Below are positions 54,907 through 64,000 of a stretch of DNA of 64,000 nt, piece after piece. The stretch is from Robertmurraya korlensis NBRC 107688. Its GTDB lineage: Bacteria; Bacillota; Bacilli; Bacillales; Cytobacillaceae. A program made the position numbers and the translations under genes. How positions within the stretch are numbered: position 1 is the stretch's first letter; the number at the start of each line of letters is the position of its first letter. The notes beneath the pieces were generated by a model. That model saw only the letters and a program-made list of their open reading frames with translations. It searched no databases and was not told where the DNA came from. The DNA lies in contig NZ_BCVH01000001.1 of assembly GCF_001591645.1 (NCBI RefSeq), positions 1 to 64,000 on the forward strand, written 5' to 3'.

Positions 54907-55710
54907 GTGAAAAAAATTAAAGTATGTGTAGTTGATGATAATAGAGAGTTAGTAGGCTTGCTTAAGGACTATTTAGTGTCCCAAGAAGATATAGAGGTCA
55001 TTGGTTCAGCTCATAATGGTCAAGAATGTCTGGATTTATTAGAAAAGGTAACTCCTGATGTTCTTGTTTTAGATATTATTATGCCGCATTTAGATGGATT
55101 AGCGGTACTTGAAAAGCTGCGAGACTCCCGGAAATCTCCAATGCCGAACGTCATTATGCTTACAGCATTTGGTCAAGAAGATGTTACTAAAAAAGCAGTA
55201 GAATTAGGTGCTTCTTACTTTATCTTAAAACCATTTGATCTAGAAAATTTAGGAAACCATATCCGTCAGGTAAGTGGAAAAACAAGTGCGGTCATGAGAT
55301 CAAACTCACCATTAACAACAAGTCCAATGTATCGTCAACAAATGGAATCCAAACCGAAAAATTTAGATGCAAGCATTACTAGTATTATCCATGAAATTGG
55401 TGTTCCAGCTCATATCAAGGGCTATTTATATTTACGTGAAGCTATTTCTATGGTTTACAATGATATTGAACTGCTAGGGTCAATTACAAAGGTACTGTAT
55501 CCGGATATTGCTAAGAAGTATAACACAACGGCTAGCCGTGTAGAACGTGCGATTCGCCATGCGATTGAGGTTGCTTGGAGCCGTGGTAATATCGACAGCA
55601 TTTCAAGTTTATTCGGATATACAGTGAGTATGTCTAAAGCGAAACCAACAAATTCGGAATTCATCGCAATGGTTGCAGATAAGCTTCGATTAGAGCATAA
55701 GGCTTCCTGA
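54907..55710 (+). CDS. spo0A: Sporulation master regulator Spo0A
   Basis: 267-residue response regulator. The receiver domain has Asp10/11 and phospho-Asp56 (L-V-L-D-I-I-M-P). The C-terminal DNA-binding domain includes [22 protein letters not shown] 54907 is preceded by GAGGAGG 9 bases away. The longer frame upstream lies in the leader. Confidence 0.97.
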   Translation: MKKIKVCVVDDNRELVGLLKDYLVSQEDIEVIGSAHNGQECLDLLEKVTPDVLVLDIIMPHLDGLAVLEKLRDSRKSPMPNVIMLTAFGQEDVTKKAVELGASYFILKPFDLENLGNHIRQVSGKTSAVMRSNSPLTTSPMYRQQMESKPKNLDASITSIIHEIGVPAHIKGYLYLREAISMVYNDIELLGSITKVLYPDIAKKYNTTASRVERAIRHAIEVAWSRGNIDSISSLFGYTVSMSKAKPTNSEFIAMVADKLRLEHKAS

Positions 55711-55763
55711 AAGAGTTAGAAGAAAGTAAAGCCCTAATTCCGTACTTTAGATCTTAAATAATG

Positions 55764-55796
55764 AAAACCCAATGACGTCTAGATCATTGGGTTTTT
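55764..55796 (+). terminator. Terminator after spo0A
   Basis: AAAACCCAATGA pairs with TCATTGGGTTTT and is followed by T. Confidence 0.88.
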
Positions 55797-55813
55797 CCAT
55801 GAATAGTATAGAT

Positions 55814-56623
55814 CTAAAAATGATGGTGGTTCCCTTTGTCCTCGTCCTTATCCTTATGATTACATACATGCTCTCTCATTTGCACCTGTTGCTTTTGTAG
55901 GACTTTTAATGTTAGCTCAATAACCATTTTTTCTTCAATTTTTGTAAATGTTCCTTCTTCAAAAGGTGCGCAGATTTCTCCTTCTGGACCAAAGACGGTT
56001 CCCATTTTTCTATCAAGTGCTTCATCCATTTCAATAAATTGACTTGCGATTAATTCGCAATAAGGCAATTCATTGAAAACCTCCCCACTAATCTGGTTGT
56101 ACTCTGAGAGATCAGCCGATAGTAATTTTTCTTTTGATGCATATCCGTGTGGTAGTGGTGACGAGTTGAAGTATTCAAACTCAGATGTTTTCGGTCCCAT
56201 TTTAAAAGCAGGTTTATTTAAAAAGTCAATTTGTGTTACTGCTTGGAACGGTACATCGACTGTTAAGGAGTGAATGCTGGAAGAGACAAAATCCTTCCCT
56301 CCTGCTTTAGGTGTTGCATATTGAATGTTTTTTCGAACAAATCCCCTTAAAAACAGCTTGTTTGTCGGTAATAATAAACGACATTGTACTAGCTTTAAAT
56401 TCTTTTTAATTTTTTTAATTTCTAACACAGGCTCAGGAAACTCAATGATTGAATCAAGGTCAATTTGTACAGTTGTTTCCCCTAATACAACCGGAACTTT
56501 CATATAGGGATACGAATTAACTACCTCTGGTGTTACGGGAGTATTGCTTACTTCTTGTTGAACAGAAGATGACTTTACTACTTTTTTCTTCCCGTGAGAA
56601 TCGTGATGTTTAAAAAATGTCAT
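55814..56623 (-). CDS. SPOCS/CsxC-like protein
   Basis: A 269-residue protein with a SPOCS/DUF3794-like core: P-E-P-V-L-E-I-K-K-I-K-K-N-L-K-L-V-Q-C and F-L-R-G-F-V-R-K-N-I-Q-Y, a pattern I associate with CsxC family proteins of spore formers. The C-terminus is His/Asp-rich (H-K-D-K-D-E-D-K-G-N-H-H-H). No signal peptide. It is probably a spore-surface or coat-associated protein by family and by its place next to spo0A; not proven. Confidence 0.65.
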   Translation of the reverse strand: MTFFKHHDSHGKKKVVKSSSVQQEVSNTPVTPEVVNSYPYMKVPVVLGETTVQIDLDSIIEFPEPVLEIKKIKKNLKLVQCRLLLPTNKLFLRGFVRKNIQYATPKAGGKDFVSSSIHSLTVDVPFQAVTQIDFLNKPAFKMGPKTSEFEYFNSSPLPHGYASKEKLLSADLSEYNQISGEVFNELPYCELIASQFIEMDEALDRKMGTVFGPEGEICAPFEEGTFTKIEEKMVIELTLKVLQKQQVQMREHVCNHKDKDEDKGNHHHF

Positions 56624-56730
56624 GTAGACTTTCCCCTTTCTAATGTTTGTTGTTCAAGATTATTGTATGATTCGCTTGTCCCTATGTATGGACCAATGTA
56701 CGGGTTTTATAGCCTATTTGGCTTTTTATA

Positions 56731-56765
56731 CAAAATAAAAAAGGAACCTTATAAACGACGGCTCC
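56731..56765 (-). terminator. Terminator of the second SPOCS/CsxC-like gene
   Basis: On the minus strand GGAGCC...GGTTCC (wobbles) is followed by six T. Confidence 0.6.
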
Positions 56766-56772
56766 CTCTGGT

Positions 56773-57363
56773 TTAAAGTTTGATTATTTGATTTTGCCAT
56801 ATCCTGAACTGTTTTTCGCAATATATATCTAATAGTAAAACGGTGTTCGTTTCATCGTCTTTTACATTTTTCGTTGTAATAATGTTGGTAGAGACGATTT
56901 CAAGAAGAGGTGCCTCATTTTGATAAATCGTTTGTTCAAAGTGAGTGGAAGGAGTGCCTTGTTGGTCTTGGTTCACAAAATCATACTGAGTTTTTTCATT
57001 ACTCAAAGGAACCATTGGAGGGTACGTATATTGTAACGTGCATGTTTTTTTCCATGGAATCATAAGATTTTCCAAGTGAATGTTTGAGTTATTCAGTTTT
57101 GTATAAGTAATTTCAGCATGAAGTTTTCCGGAAATCCAAAGTCGATTCGCCACTAGGTTTATTTGATATTCAGGTGGATTGGTAGTCCAATTAATATCGA
57201 GAATTTTATTTGTTCTTTCACTGATTTTAATGGTTTTATTGATGGTAAAGTCAAATTTAGAGTGAACGATTTCAACAGGACCTCTCGTATAACGTGGGAC
57301 AGAGTTAGAATTTGGTGAGAGCGGTTCATGAGAGTGATTGTTATTTCTTGTTTGATCATTCAT
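56773..57363 (-). CDS. Second SPOCS/CsxC-like protein
   Basis: A 196-residue, Asn-rich protein that resembles its neighbour in layout: polar lead, then strand-rich core (I-N-L-V-A-N-R-L-W-I-S-G-K-L-H-A-E-I-T-Y). It reads toward the 55814-56623 gene on the same strand, with a terminator between them. No recognised enzymatic motifs. Likely spore surface by association only. Confidence 0.55.
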   Translation of the reverse strand: MNDQTRNNNHSHEPLSPNSNSVPRYTRGPVEIVHSKFDFTINKTIKISERTNKILDINWTTNPPEYQINLVANRLWISGKLHAEITYTKLNNSNIHLENLMIPWKKTCTLQYTYPPMVPLSNEKTQYDFVNQDQQGTPSTHFEQTIYQNEAPLLEIVSTNIITTKNVKDDETNTVLLLDIYCEKQFRIWQNQIIKL

Positions 57364-57535
57364 AAAATCCCTACTATCGTATTAATGTTTTACTTAAAAA
57401 TATGATATTTACTCAACAGTTATCACAAGTCGGACAAAGTTTTGTTTTTGCTCGTACATAATTGATCATATATATTCAAGTTGTGGTATTTCATATATAC
57501 TTAAAGAACTAATACAATTAGGGTGGACGTCATTC

Positions 57536-59110
57536 ATGGACCTAATAAACAATGAATATTTTCATATGGAAGAGGAGAACGGAGTTATATTTATCACTGT
57601 TTCACGGAAGGGTTACTCACTTAGTAAACTTGACCAGCTTGTTCGAGAGCATCCGAGAATAACAATTACTAATTTTGCAGAGTTGAAAGCTAGTTTGGAA
57701 CAGGCAACGAATGAGAAGACACAGATTGGTGAATGGAAGCCTCTTATTTCTGTCTCTATTAGTGAGGATAAAATGGTTGCGAAAATGCGCATTCATGTAA
57801 CAGAAGCTCAACTATATAGTGAGCGGGAGAAAATAGATTCAGAAATAATGGATGCTCTTCATGCACATGGAATTAATAACGGAGTATTAGAGATGCAGGT
57901 AAAGCAACCACTTGCAAATAAAGAGTTTGTCATAGCAAAAGGTGAACCAGCCCTAGCTGGGGCGGATGCAGTTGTCCGTTATTATCAATTATCTGATCGT
58001 AAACCGATGATTCGTGAAGACGGGAAAGCTGATTTCTTTGATCTGCAATTTATTGATGAAGTAAACGTTGGAGATTGGCTTGGTGAAAAGGTGCCATTTT
58101 CAGAAGGTGTTCCTGGAAGAACAGTATTGGGAGAGGTTTTGCTTCCGAAAAAAGGGAAAGATAAGCCATTGTTTTATGACCCTAAGACAGTTGAAAAGAT
58201 AGAAAACGACGATGTAACGATTTTAAAGGCCCTAGTTGATGGGGTTGTTCAATACATTGATGGGAAAATCTCAGTAGGCAATCATCTGATGATTAATAGT
58301 GATGTTGGAACCGGTACGGGAAACATTCATTTTGATGGAAGTGTCACAATTAACGGAATTGTTTCGGCTGGCTTTAGTGTGAAAGCTACTCAGGACATTT
58401 CAATTTTAGGGGAACTTGGTATTAGTGGAGTCAAAGAAGTTGAATCCGAAAGTGGAGACATTTTTATTAAAGGTGGAGTATTTGGTAATAACTTGACCGT
58501 TATAAAAGCTGCAAAAAATATATTCTTAAAACACGCGAATGAATGTACACTAGAGGCTGGAGAAGACATACATATTGGTTATTATGCTTTAGGAGCAAAG
58601 ATAAAGGGAAGAAATATAATCGCGAATGAACAAAAAGGAAAAATCATTGGCGGAACCATTGAGGCGAAGGGGAAGGTAAGTGCAGCCGTTTTTGGCAATA
58701 GGCTTGAAAGAAAAACGTATATTCACGTTGAGGGATTTAATCGCTTTGAATTAGAACAAGAGCTTTCTGAGTTGTTGCCTAGGTATAAAGAAAAGATTAT
58801 TTATGTGGAAGGGATTAAGAAGCAACTTGATTCATTTGAGGACCTACAACAGCATTTAAATGAAGCTCAAAAAAGCCAATCTGAACTATTAAAGGCTAGG
58901 TATGAGAATGAAATGATGGAAGTCTCCTTTTTAGAGGTGCGAAGAAAAAACATAATGAAGCTACTAGAGACAAAGGGAGAAGGTCAGGTATGTATTCAGG
59001 TTGCAGCGTATCCTGCAACGACTTTACAGATCAAAAATCAAAAAAAACATGTTGAATCATTAATAAAAGGCACGATTTACTGGGAAAAAAATACACTTTA
59101 CTCTGACTAA
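57536..59110 (+). CDS. FapA/DUF342 family protein
   Basis: A 524-residue protein. N-terminal region followed by a DUF342 parallel beta-helix (about 170-400) with repeated G-x-I/V strands such as G-S-V-T-I-N-G-I-V-S-A-G-F-S-V, then a coiled-coil tail (about 400-490). DUF342 members are linked to flagella or polar localisation in some species (FapA), but no flagellar genes are near. It overlaps nothing; glpQ follows. Confidence 0.8.
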   Translation: MDLINNEYFHMEEENGVIFITVSRKGYSLSKLDQLVREHPRITITNFAELKASLEQATNEKTQIGEWKPLISVSISEDKMVAKMRIHVTEAQLYSEREKIDSEIMDALHAHGINNGVLEMQVKQPLANKEFVIAKGEPALAGADAVVRYYQLSDRKPMIREDGKADFFDLQFIDEVNVGDWLGEKVPFSEGVPGRTVLGEVLLPKKGKDKPLFYDPKTVEKIENDDVTILKALVDGVVQYIDGKISVGNHLMINSDVGTGTGNIHFDGSVTINGIVSAGFSVKATQDISILGELGISGVKEVESESGDIFIKGGVFGNNLTVIKAAKNIFLKHANECTLEAGEDIHIGYYALGAKIKGRNIIANEQKGKIIGGTIEAKGKVSAAVFGNRLERKTYIHVEGFNRFELEQELSELLPRYKEKIIYVEGIKKQLDSFEDLQQHLNEAQKSQSELLKARYENEMMEVSFLEVRRKNIMKLLETKGEGQVCIQVAAYPATTLQIKNQKKHVESLIKGTIYWEKNTLYSD

Positions 59111-59127
59111 TGGGGGGCTTAATCGTT

Positions 59128-59868
59128 ATGACAGAAGTAATTGCACATAGGGGCTATTCAGCTAAGTTTCCAGAGAATACCATGAAGGCATTTAAAGAGG
59201 CTGAAAATGCAAATGCGGACGGGATAGAGTTAGATATCCAGCTTTCAAAGGATGGTGAAGTTGTTGTCATTCATGATGAAAAGCTAAACCGTACGACAAG
59301 TGGAAAAGGCTATGTGAAGGACTTTACTCTTCAAGAATTGAAAAAACTGGATGCGGGAATATTGTTCCCTGATTTAAAAGAAAAACAAACGATTCCCACG
59401 TTAGAGGAAGTATTGGCTTGGCTAACTACAAATACGTTAACTTGTAATATTGAATTAAAAAATGGTGTGTTTCGTTACCAAGGAATGGAAGAGAAAGTAA
59501 TCCAATTAATACGTGATTACAGTCTCTCAACAAGAGTGGTTTTTTCTTCGTTTAATCATTATAGTATTGTTCATTGCTATAGACTTGCCCCAGAAATTGA
59601 AATAGCTCCATTGCTTTCAGAAGGCCTTTATATGCCGTGGGTATATTCAGCATCTATTCAAGCAAAAGGGTTTCACCCCCATTATTTAGCTGCGCCAAAT
59701 GAGGTAATCGCAGCCTCTTTAGAGGCAGGGATTGCTGTTAGGCCATATACAGTAAATAAAGAAGCAGAGATGGAGAGATTATTTCAGCTTGAGTGTTCAG
59801 CGTTTATAACAGATCAGCCGACTAAGGCGGTTGAATTGAGAAAAAAATACAAAAAAGACAAAGCATAG
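59128..59868 (+). CDS. yqiK: Glycerophosphodiester phosphodiesterase (YqiK)
   Basis: 246 residues. GDPD barrel with catalytic His pair: H-R-G-Y (6-9) and E-N-T, E-L-D-I-Q and H-D-E-K-L-N-R-T-T (His49), and I-E-L-K-N. It hydrolyses glycerophosphodiesters. ATG 59128 has GGGGGG upstream; ATG 59110 overlaps the preceding stop and lacks a site. Confidence 0.9.
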   Translation: MTEVIAHRGYSAKFPENTMKAFKEAENANADGIELDIQLSKDGEVVVIHDEKLNRTTSGKGYVKDFTLQELKKLDAGILFPDLKEKQTIPTLEEVLAWLTTNTLTCNIELKNGVFRYQGMEEKVIQLIRDYSLSTRVVFSSFNHYSIVHCYRLAPEIEIAPLLSEGLYMPWVYSASIQAKGFHPHYLAAPNEVIAASLEAGIAVRPYTVNKEAEMERLFQLECSAFITDQPTKAVELRKKYKKDKA

Positions 59869-59894
59869 TCTGACTCTACGCTTTGTCTTTTTTT
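59851..59894. terminator. Bidirectional terminator
   Basis: AAAAGACAAAGC...GCTTTGTCTTTT with an inner TAG/CTA pair lies between the convergent yqiK and DUF2627 genes. Confidence 0.85.
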
Positions 59895-60127
59895 GAGTTG
59901 CGAAACCGAGCTTGTACTTTGTTTTTTTTACGATCTCTGTGAAGGATAAATCCTGCAACAAAAGATAGTCCAGCGATAAATAGAAACAAACCTATAAGAA
60001 ACTGTAGCCAAAGATAAGGAAAAGGTGATAGAAGAATCCCGAACATCATATCACGCATTAGTTTTATACCATATGCAGCTAAAAAGCCAGGTATTAATAA
60101 GATAAGTAACGCAAATATTCTAATCAT
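59876..60127 (-). CDS. yqzF: DUF2627 family membrane protein (YqzF)
   Basis: 83 residues, with two membrane helices (about 5-22 and 40-60) and a basic tail. ATG 60127 has AAGGGA 6 bases upstream, favoured over ATG 60142. It matches YqzF in position between yqiK and bkdR. Function unknown. Confidence 0.8.
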   Translation of the reverse strand: MIRIFALLILLIPGFLAAYGIKLMRDMMFGILLSPFPYLWLQFLIGLFLFIAGLSFVAGFILHRDRKKNKVQARFRNSKKDKA

Positions 60128-60262
60128 AGGCATTCCCTTCAAACCGAAAGTGTTGTCTCCTCTGCCATCATAAATTATTCTCCCGATTTGTCAAGACAGA
60201 ACATTCACATTAAAATAGAGATATGCAATATTTTTCATTATTCATATAGAGTAGGTGATTTT

Positions 60263-62332
60263 TTGCAGACAGTCATGATTGTAGGAGCCGGTAAGGGCGG
60301 TACATCCATATTAAAGATATTGAAAGAAACAGCTATTCTAGATGTAAAAGTAGTGATTGATCGTGATTTAGAAGCGGAAGGTATGAAGTACGCCCAAGAG
60401 GAAGGGATCATTACAGATAACGATTGGCGAAAATATATTGAAACAGTTGATATTATCATTGAGGTAACGGGTGACGAAAAAGTATTCCGCAAGTTAAGAG
60501 ATGCTCGCTCAAAGAATACCGTTCTTATACCAGGGAGTGTAGCCTTTCTTGTTTCTATGTTAATTGAAGAAAAAGAAAAGCTGCTAGATAAAGTGCGAAA
60601 TGATGCTTACAAGCATGATTTAATCTTTAATTCAACTGACGATGGAATGATCGTAGTGAATAAAGAAGGAATTGTCACCCTTTTTAATAGCAGTGCGGAG
60701 AGGATGACGGGGATAAATTACAAAGAGGCAATTGGAAAACCAATTGTCCAGGTTATTCCAACAAGTCAGTTGCCGCGCATATTAAAGACTAAGAAAATTG
60801 AAGCGAATCATGAATTGGTATTAACGAATGGGATGCATGTTATTACCACTCGAATCCCGATGATTGATGAAAATAATCAGTTAATTGGGGCGTTCTCTGT
60901 CTTTAAAGATAAAACAGAGTTAATGAACCTAGCGCTTGAAATAACGAATTTAAATGAGATAAAGACGATGCTACAAGCAATCATTCACTCAAGTGATGAA
61001 GCAATCTCTGTTGTGGATGAAAATGGAAATGGGATCATGATAAACCCTGCATATACAAGGTTAACGGGTCTTACCGAGGAACAAGTTATTGGACAACCAG
61101 CCAGTGCAGATATTTCCGAAGGGGAAAGTATGCATATGAAGGTGCTCCAAACGAGAAGACCGGTAAGAGGAGTAACGATGAGAGTTGGACCAAATAAAAA
61201 AGACGTCATTGTCAATGTTGCTCCTATTATCGTTGATGGAAAACTTAAAGGTAGTGTGGGCGTTATCCATGATATGTCAGAAATACAAAGTTTAAATAAA
61301 GAGTTAAGTAGAGCGAGACAAATCATTCGTACCCTAGAAGCAAAATACTCCTTTGAAGACATAATAGGACGATCAGAGGAAATTCAGCTTTCAATTGAGC
61401 AAGCTAGACTTGGTGCGAAAACTCCTGCAACGGTGCTGCTTCGTGGCGAATCAGGAACGGGAAAAGAGCTTTTTGCACACGCAATTCACAACGGAAGTGA
61501 TCGGAAATATAACAAATTCATTCGTGTGAATTGTGCTGCATTATCAGAAAGTTTACTTGAGAGTGAACTTTTTGGGTATGAGGAAGGTGCGTTCTCAGGT
61601 GCGAAACGTGGAGGGAAAAGAGGGTTATTTGAAGAAGCGAATAATGGAAGTATTTTTCTTGATGAAATAGGTGAGTTAACGGCGAATACTCAAGCTAAGC
61701 TACTAAGAGTTCTGCAGGAAAATGAAATAACAAGAGTTGGTGGAACAAAACCAATATCTATTAATGTTCGTGTGATTGCTGCTACGAATGTAAATATTGA
61801 GAAAGGCATTGTGAACGGTACTTTTCGGGAAGACTTATATTATCGGCTTAATCGCATGCCTATTCATATTCCTGCTTTGAGGTTTAGGAAAGAGGATATT
61901 CCGCTACTATGTGAAAGACTCATACAAAAAATCAATCAAGATTATGGTCGCAACGTGGAAGGGATTACCCCACTCGCGATGAAACAACTTATGCGATATG
62001 ATTGGCCAGGTAATGTTCGAGAATTAGAAAACATTCTAGGGCGTGCGATCATTTTTATGAATAACCATGAAACAGAAATTGATATCATACATGTTCCTGC
62101 GTTAATAAAGGAGCAAGATCAGTTGCCGAAGGTTTCAGCTGGAGACCAGCAGGGGGAAGAAAAGGAATCCCTTGCGGAGCTAGTCGAAGAGTTTGAAGCG
62201 AAAATCATTGCTCAAACATTGGCAGAATTAAAAGGAAATAAGACAGCCGCAGCCAAAAAGTTGGGCTTATCGGTCCGAAATTTGTATTATAAGCTGGAAA
62301 AATATAATCTTGCTAAAAATGGCGTGCAATAA
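60263..62332 (+). CDS. bkdR: Sigma-54-dependent regulator BkdR
   Basis: 689 residues from TTG 60263 ([13 protein letters not shown]), 6-7 bases after AGGTGA. N-terminal Rossmann-like domain, two PAS domains (about 115-230 and 235-350), an AAA+ domain with Walker A G-E-S-G-T-G-K-E and G-A-F-S-G-A in place of the usual GAFTGA loop, and a Fis-type HTH at the end. It should drive sigma-54 transcription of the ptb-bcd-bkd genes next to it. Confidence 0.92.
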   Translation: MQTVMIVGAGKGGTSILKILKETAILDVKVVIDRDLEAEGMKYAQEEGIITDNDWRKYIETVDIIIEVTGDEKVFRKLRDARSKNTVLIPGSVAFLVSMLIEEKEKLLDKVRNDAYKHDLIFNSTDDGMIVVNKEGIVTLFNSSAERMTGINYKEAIGKPIVQVIPTSQLPRILKTKKIEANHELVLTNGMHVITTRIPMIDENNQLIGAFSVFKDKTELMNLALEITNLNEIKTMLQAIIHSSDEAISVVDENGNGIMINPAYTRLTGLTEEQVIGQPASADISEGESMHMKVLQTRRPVRGVTMRVGPNKKDVIVNVAPIIVDGKLKGSVGVIHDMSEIQSLNKELSRARQIIRTLEAKYSFEDIIGRSEEIQLSIEQARLGAKTPATVLLRGESGTGKELFAHAIHNGSDRKYNKFIRVNCAALSESLLESELFGYEEGAFSGAKRGGKRGLFEEANNGSIFLDEIGELTANTQAKLLRVLQENEITRVGGTKPISINVRVIAATNVNIEKGIVNGTFREDLYYRLNRMPIHIPALRFRKEDIPLLCERLIQKINQDYGRNVEGITPLAMKQLMRYDWPGNVRELENILGRAIIFMNNHETEIDIIHVPALIKEQDQLPKVSAGDQQGEEKESLAELVEEFEAKIIAQTLAELKGNKTAAAKKLGLSVRNLYYKLEKYNLAKNGVQ

Positions 62333-62351
62333 ATTTCATAGTCTGAAATAA

Positions 62352-62373
62352 TTTGCAGGTTAATTTGTGCAAA
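62352..62373 (+). promoter_or_regulatory. Candidate BkdR upstream activating site
   Basis: TTTGCA, ten bases, then TGCAAA form an inverted repeat 27 bases upstream of the -24 element. It is close for an enhancer, but fits an activator site. Confidence 0.5.
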
Positions 62374-62399
62374 ATAAAACGTTTTCATATTTTATTTTT

Positions 62400-62416
62400 T
62401 GGCATGCTTCTTGCAT
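62400..62416 (+). promoter_or_regulatory. Sigma-54 (-24/-12) promoter of ptb
   Basis: TGGCAT (62400-62405), five bases and TTGCAT (62411-62416) match the sigma-54 consensus TGGCAC-N5-TTGCA almost exactly, 50 bases before ptb. Together with bkdR directly upstream this predicts activator-dependent expression on branched-chain amino acids, as for the B. subtilis bkd operon. Confidence 0.88.
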
Positions 62417-62466
62417 AATGTTATACAGGAGTATCGCAAGCTTGGGTATAAAGGGGTTGAACTTAC

Positions 62467-63372
62467 ATGACATTGGATTTGCTAATTGATAGAGCAACCC
62501 AATATGAAGAAAAGACCGTGGCAGTAGCTGCGGCAGCTGATGTAGAGGTAATAGAAGCAGTTATAGAGGCTCTACGGCTAAGGTTAGCAAATTTTTTTCT
62601 ATATGGAGATAGGGAGCAAATTTTGTCCATACTGAGGGATAAGGCTCCTGAGTTAGTGAAAAGTGAAAAAATTAAAATTTTCCATACGAACTCAAATGCT
62701 TCTGCTGCTGAGCATGCAGTTAAAGCAATTAAATTAAATGAAGCGAATGTACTTATGAAGGGAAATGTTCCAACTGCCACTATCTTAAAAGCAGTGCTCA
62801 ATAAAGACTATGGCTTACGAACAGGAGATGTTTTGTCACATATCTCCGTTTTTGAAGTTGCAGGGTACGATCGTCTTACGATTGTTACAGATGCAGCAAT
62901 GAACATAAATCCAGATTTAGAAACAAAGATTCAAATCATAAATAATTCTGTAAAGCTTGCGAAATCAATTGGAATTGAAACACCTCGTGTTGCTGCCATT
63001 GCTGCGGTAGAAGTCGTAAATCAATCGATGCCAGCAACTATGGATGCGGCAATCTTAACTCAAATGAATCGGCGAGGCCAAATAAAGGATTGTATTATAG
63101 ATGGTCCATTTGGTCTTGATAATGCGATTTCTCTCGAAGCTGCCAAGCAGAAAAAAATTAACAGTGAGGTGGCTGGACGAGCTGATATTTTATTGGTGCC
63201 AACTATTGAAGTAGGAAATACACTATATAAATCACTCGTTTATTTTGCTGGTGCAAGGGTAGGAGCGATTATCGCTGGAGCAAAAGTACCAATTGTTTTA
63301 ACATCTAGAGCAGACTCAGCAGAAAGTAAAGTGTACTCACTTGCACTTGCTATTTGTTCTGTTTGTAAATAA
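62467..63372 (+). CDS. ptb: Phosphate butyryltransferase
   Basis: 301-residue PTA/PTB-family enzyme converting butyryl- or branched-chain acyl-CoA to acyl-phosphate. It includes A-N-V-L-M-K-G-N-V-P-T-A near 96-107 and D-G-P-F-G-L-D-N-A near 216-224. First gene of the branched-chain degradation operon. Confidence 0.93.
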   Translation: MTLDLLIDRATQYEEKTVAVAAAADVEVIEAVIEALRLRLANFFLYGDREQILSILRDKAPELVKSEKIKIFHTNSNASAAEHAVKAIKLNEANVLMKGNVPTATILKAVLNKDYGLRTGDVLSHISVFEVAGYDRLTIVTDAAMNINPDLETKIQIINNSVKLAKSIGIETPRVAAIAAVEVVNQSMPATMDAAILTQMNRRGQIKDCIIDGPFGLDNAISLEAAKQKKINSEVAGRADILLVPTIEVGNTLYKSLVYFAGARVGAIIAGAKVPIVLTSRADSAESKVYSLALAICSVCK

Positions 63373-63403
63373 AGAAAACATTGTGGTTGAGGAGGAAAGA
63401 TAA

Positions 63404-64000
63404 ATGGAAATTTTTAAATATATGGAGACTTATGATTACGAGCAATTGGTGTTTTGCCAAGATAAACAATCTGGATTAAAGGCGATTATCGCTATACATG
63501 ATACAACGTTAGGACCTGCTTTAGGTGGCACGCGTATGTGGACATATGAGTCAGAAGAAGCTGCCATTGAAGATGCCCTACGACTAGCAAAGGGAATGAC
63601 ATACAAAAATGCTGCGGCAGGATTAAATCTTGGCGGTGGTAAAACCGTTATTATTGGTGATCCGCGTAAAGATAAAAATGAAGAGATGTTCCGTGCATTC
63701 GGTCGTTTCATTCAAGGATTAAATGGTCGTTACATTACGGCAGAAGATGTAGGAACAACAGTTGCAGATATGGACTTAATTCATGAAGAAACTGATTATG
63801 TTACTGGGATCTCACCAGCATTTGGTTCTTCAGGTAATCCATCACCTGTTACTGCATACGGCGTATATCGTGGGATGAAAGCTGCAGCAAAAGAAGCGTT
63901 CGGTACAGATTCGCTTGAAGGAAAAGTTGTTGCCGTACAAGGTGTAGGAAATGTAGCATATAACTTATGCCGTCACCTTCATGAAGAAGGTGCACAATTG
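63404..64000 (+). CDS. bcd: Leucine dehydrogenase, 5' part (runs off the window)
   Basis: The first 199 codons of leucine dehydrogenase, no stop before the window ends. Catalytic Lys68 and Lys80 regions: [32 protein letters not shown] and the start of the NAD-binding fold ([11 protein letters not shown]) follow. AGGAGG lies before the ATG. It deaminates leucine, valine and isoleucine oxidatively and feeds the bkd complex. Confidence 0.93.
   Translation, partial: MEIFKYMETYDYEQLVFCQDKQSGLKAIIAIHDTTLGPALGGTRMWTYESEEAAIEDALRLAKGMTYKNAAAGLNLGGGKTVIIGDPRKDKNEEMFRAFGRFIQGLNGRYITAEDVGTTVADMDLIHEETDYVTGISPAFGSSGNPSPVTAYGVYRGMKAAAKEAFGTDSLEGKVVAVQGVGNVAYNLCRHLHEEGAQL

Overview
The window is chromosome from a Gram-positive endospore-former of the family Bacillaceae, close to Bacillus but not B. 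subtilis. Gene order follows the B. subtilis comG - gcv - yqh - spoIIIA - acc - xse/dxs - recN - spoIVB - spo0A - bkd block. Sporulation genes, strong AGGAGG ribosome sites and a low-GC sequence agree. Differences from B. subtilis are an inserted B12-dependent ribonucleotide reductase, a spore photoproduct lyase beside it, no yqhQ or yqhS, and two SPOCS/CsxC-like genes plus a DUF342 gene after spo0A.

Layout. 1-2405: comGA, comGB and the first 49 codons of comGC. 2401-16264: an integrated element of about 13.86 kb that splits comGC. 16265-17966: the rest of comGC and comGD-comGG. 18.0-20.7 kb: yqzE, yqhG and the SNF2 helicase yqhH. 20.9-25.0 kb: a tandem glycine riboswitch with terminator and gcvT-gcvPA-gcvPB. 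25.3-35.4 kb: a membrane protein, yqhL, lipM, nrdJ with NrdR boxes, splB, yqhO, yqhP, yqhR, pepQ and efp. 35.4-41.5 kb: a SIMPL-domain gene and the eight-gene spoIIIA operon. 41.7-53.3 kb: accBC, yqhY, nusB, folD, xseAB, ispA, dxs, tlyA, argR and recN. 53.4-55.7 kb: spoIVB and spo0A. 55.8-60.1 kb: two SPOCS/CsxC-like genes, a DUF342/FapA gene, glpQ and a DUF2627 gene. 60.2 kb to the end: bkdR, a sigma-54 promoter, ptb and a truncated leucine dehydrogenase gene.

The inserted element is the striking part. A 500-residue serine integrase lies next to its right end. Both junctions share a 5-bp core, TTTTA. Removing the DNA between the two cores restores an uninterrupted 107-codon comGC, so competence pilus assembly should be off while the element is integrated. 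The element carries a predicted ABC three-component conflict system (HNH protein, small middle protein, DUF2326-like ATPase), a second HNH nuclease, two related zinc-ribbon proteins, a helix-turn-helix Rep-like gene with iteron-like repeats, a terminase-small-subunit-like protein and several small genes. One small gene has a classic -1 slippery heptamer, A AAA AAG, and its -1 frame ends exactly at a terminator. No capsid or tail genes are visible, so it is a satellite-like or plasmid-like integrative element.

The whole element is almost free of CpG. Reading every line I found only two CG dinucleotides (about 5325 and 15947), while the host DNA next to it can hold five in 60 bases. The depletion covers coding, non-coding, cargo and integrase DNA alike and stops at both att cores. 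It therefore looks like selection or mutation acting on the element's DNA. Positions come from reading by eye and could be off by a base in homopolymer runs.
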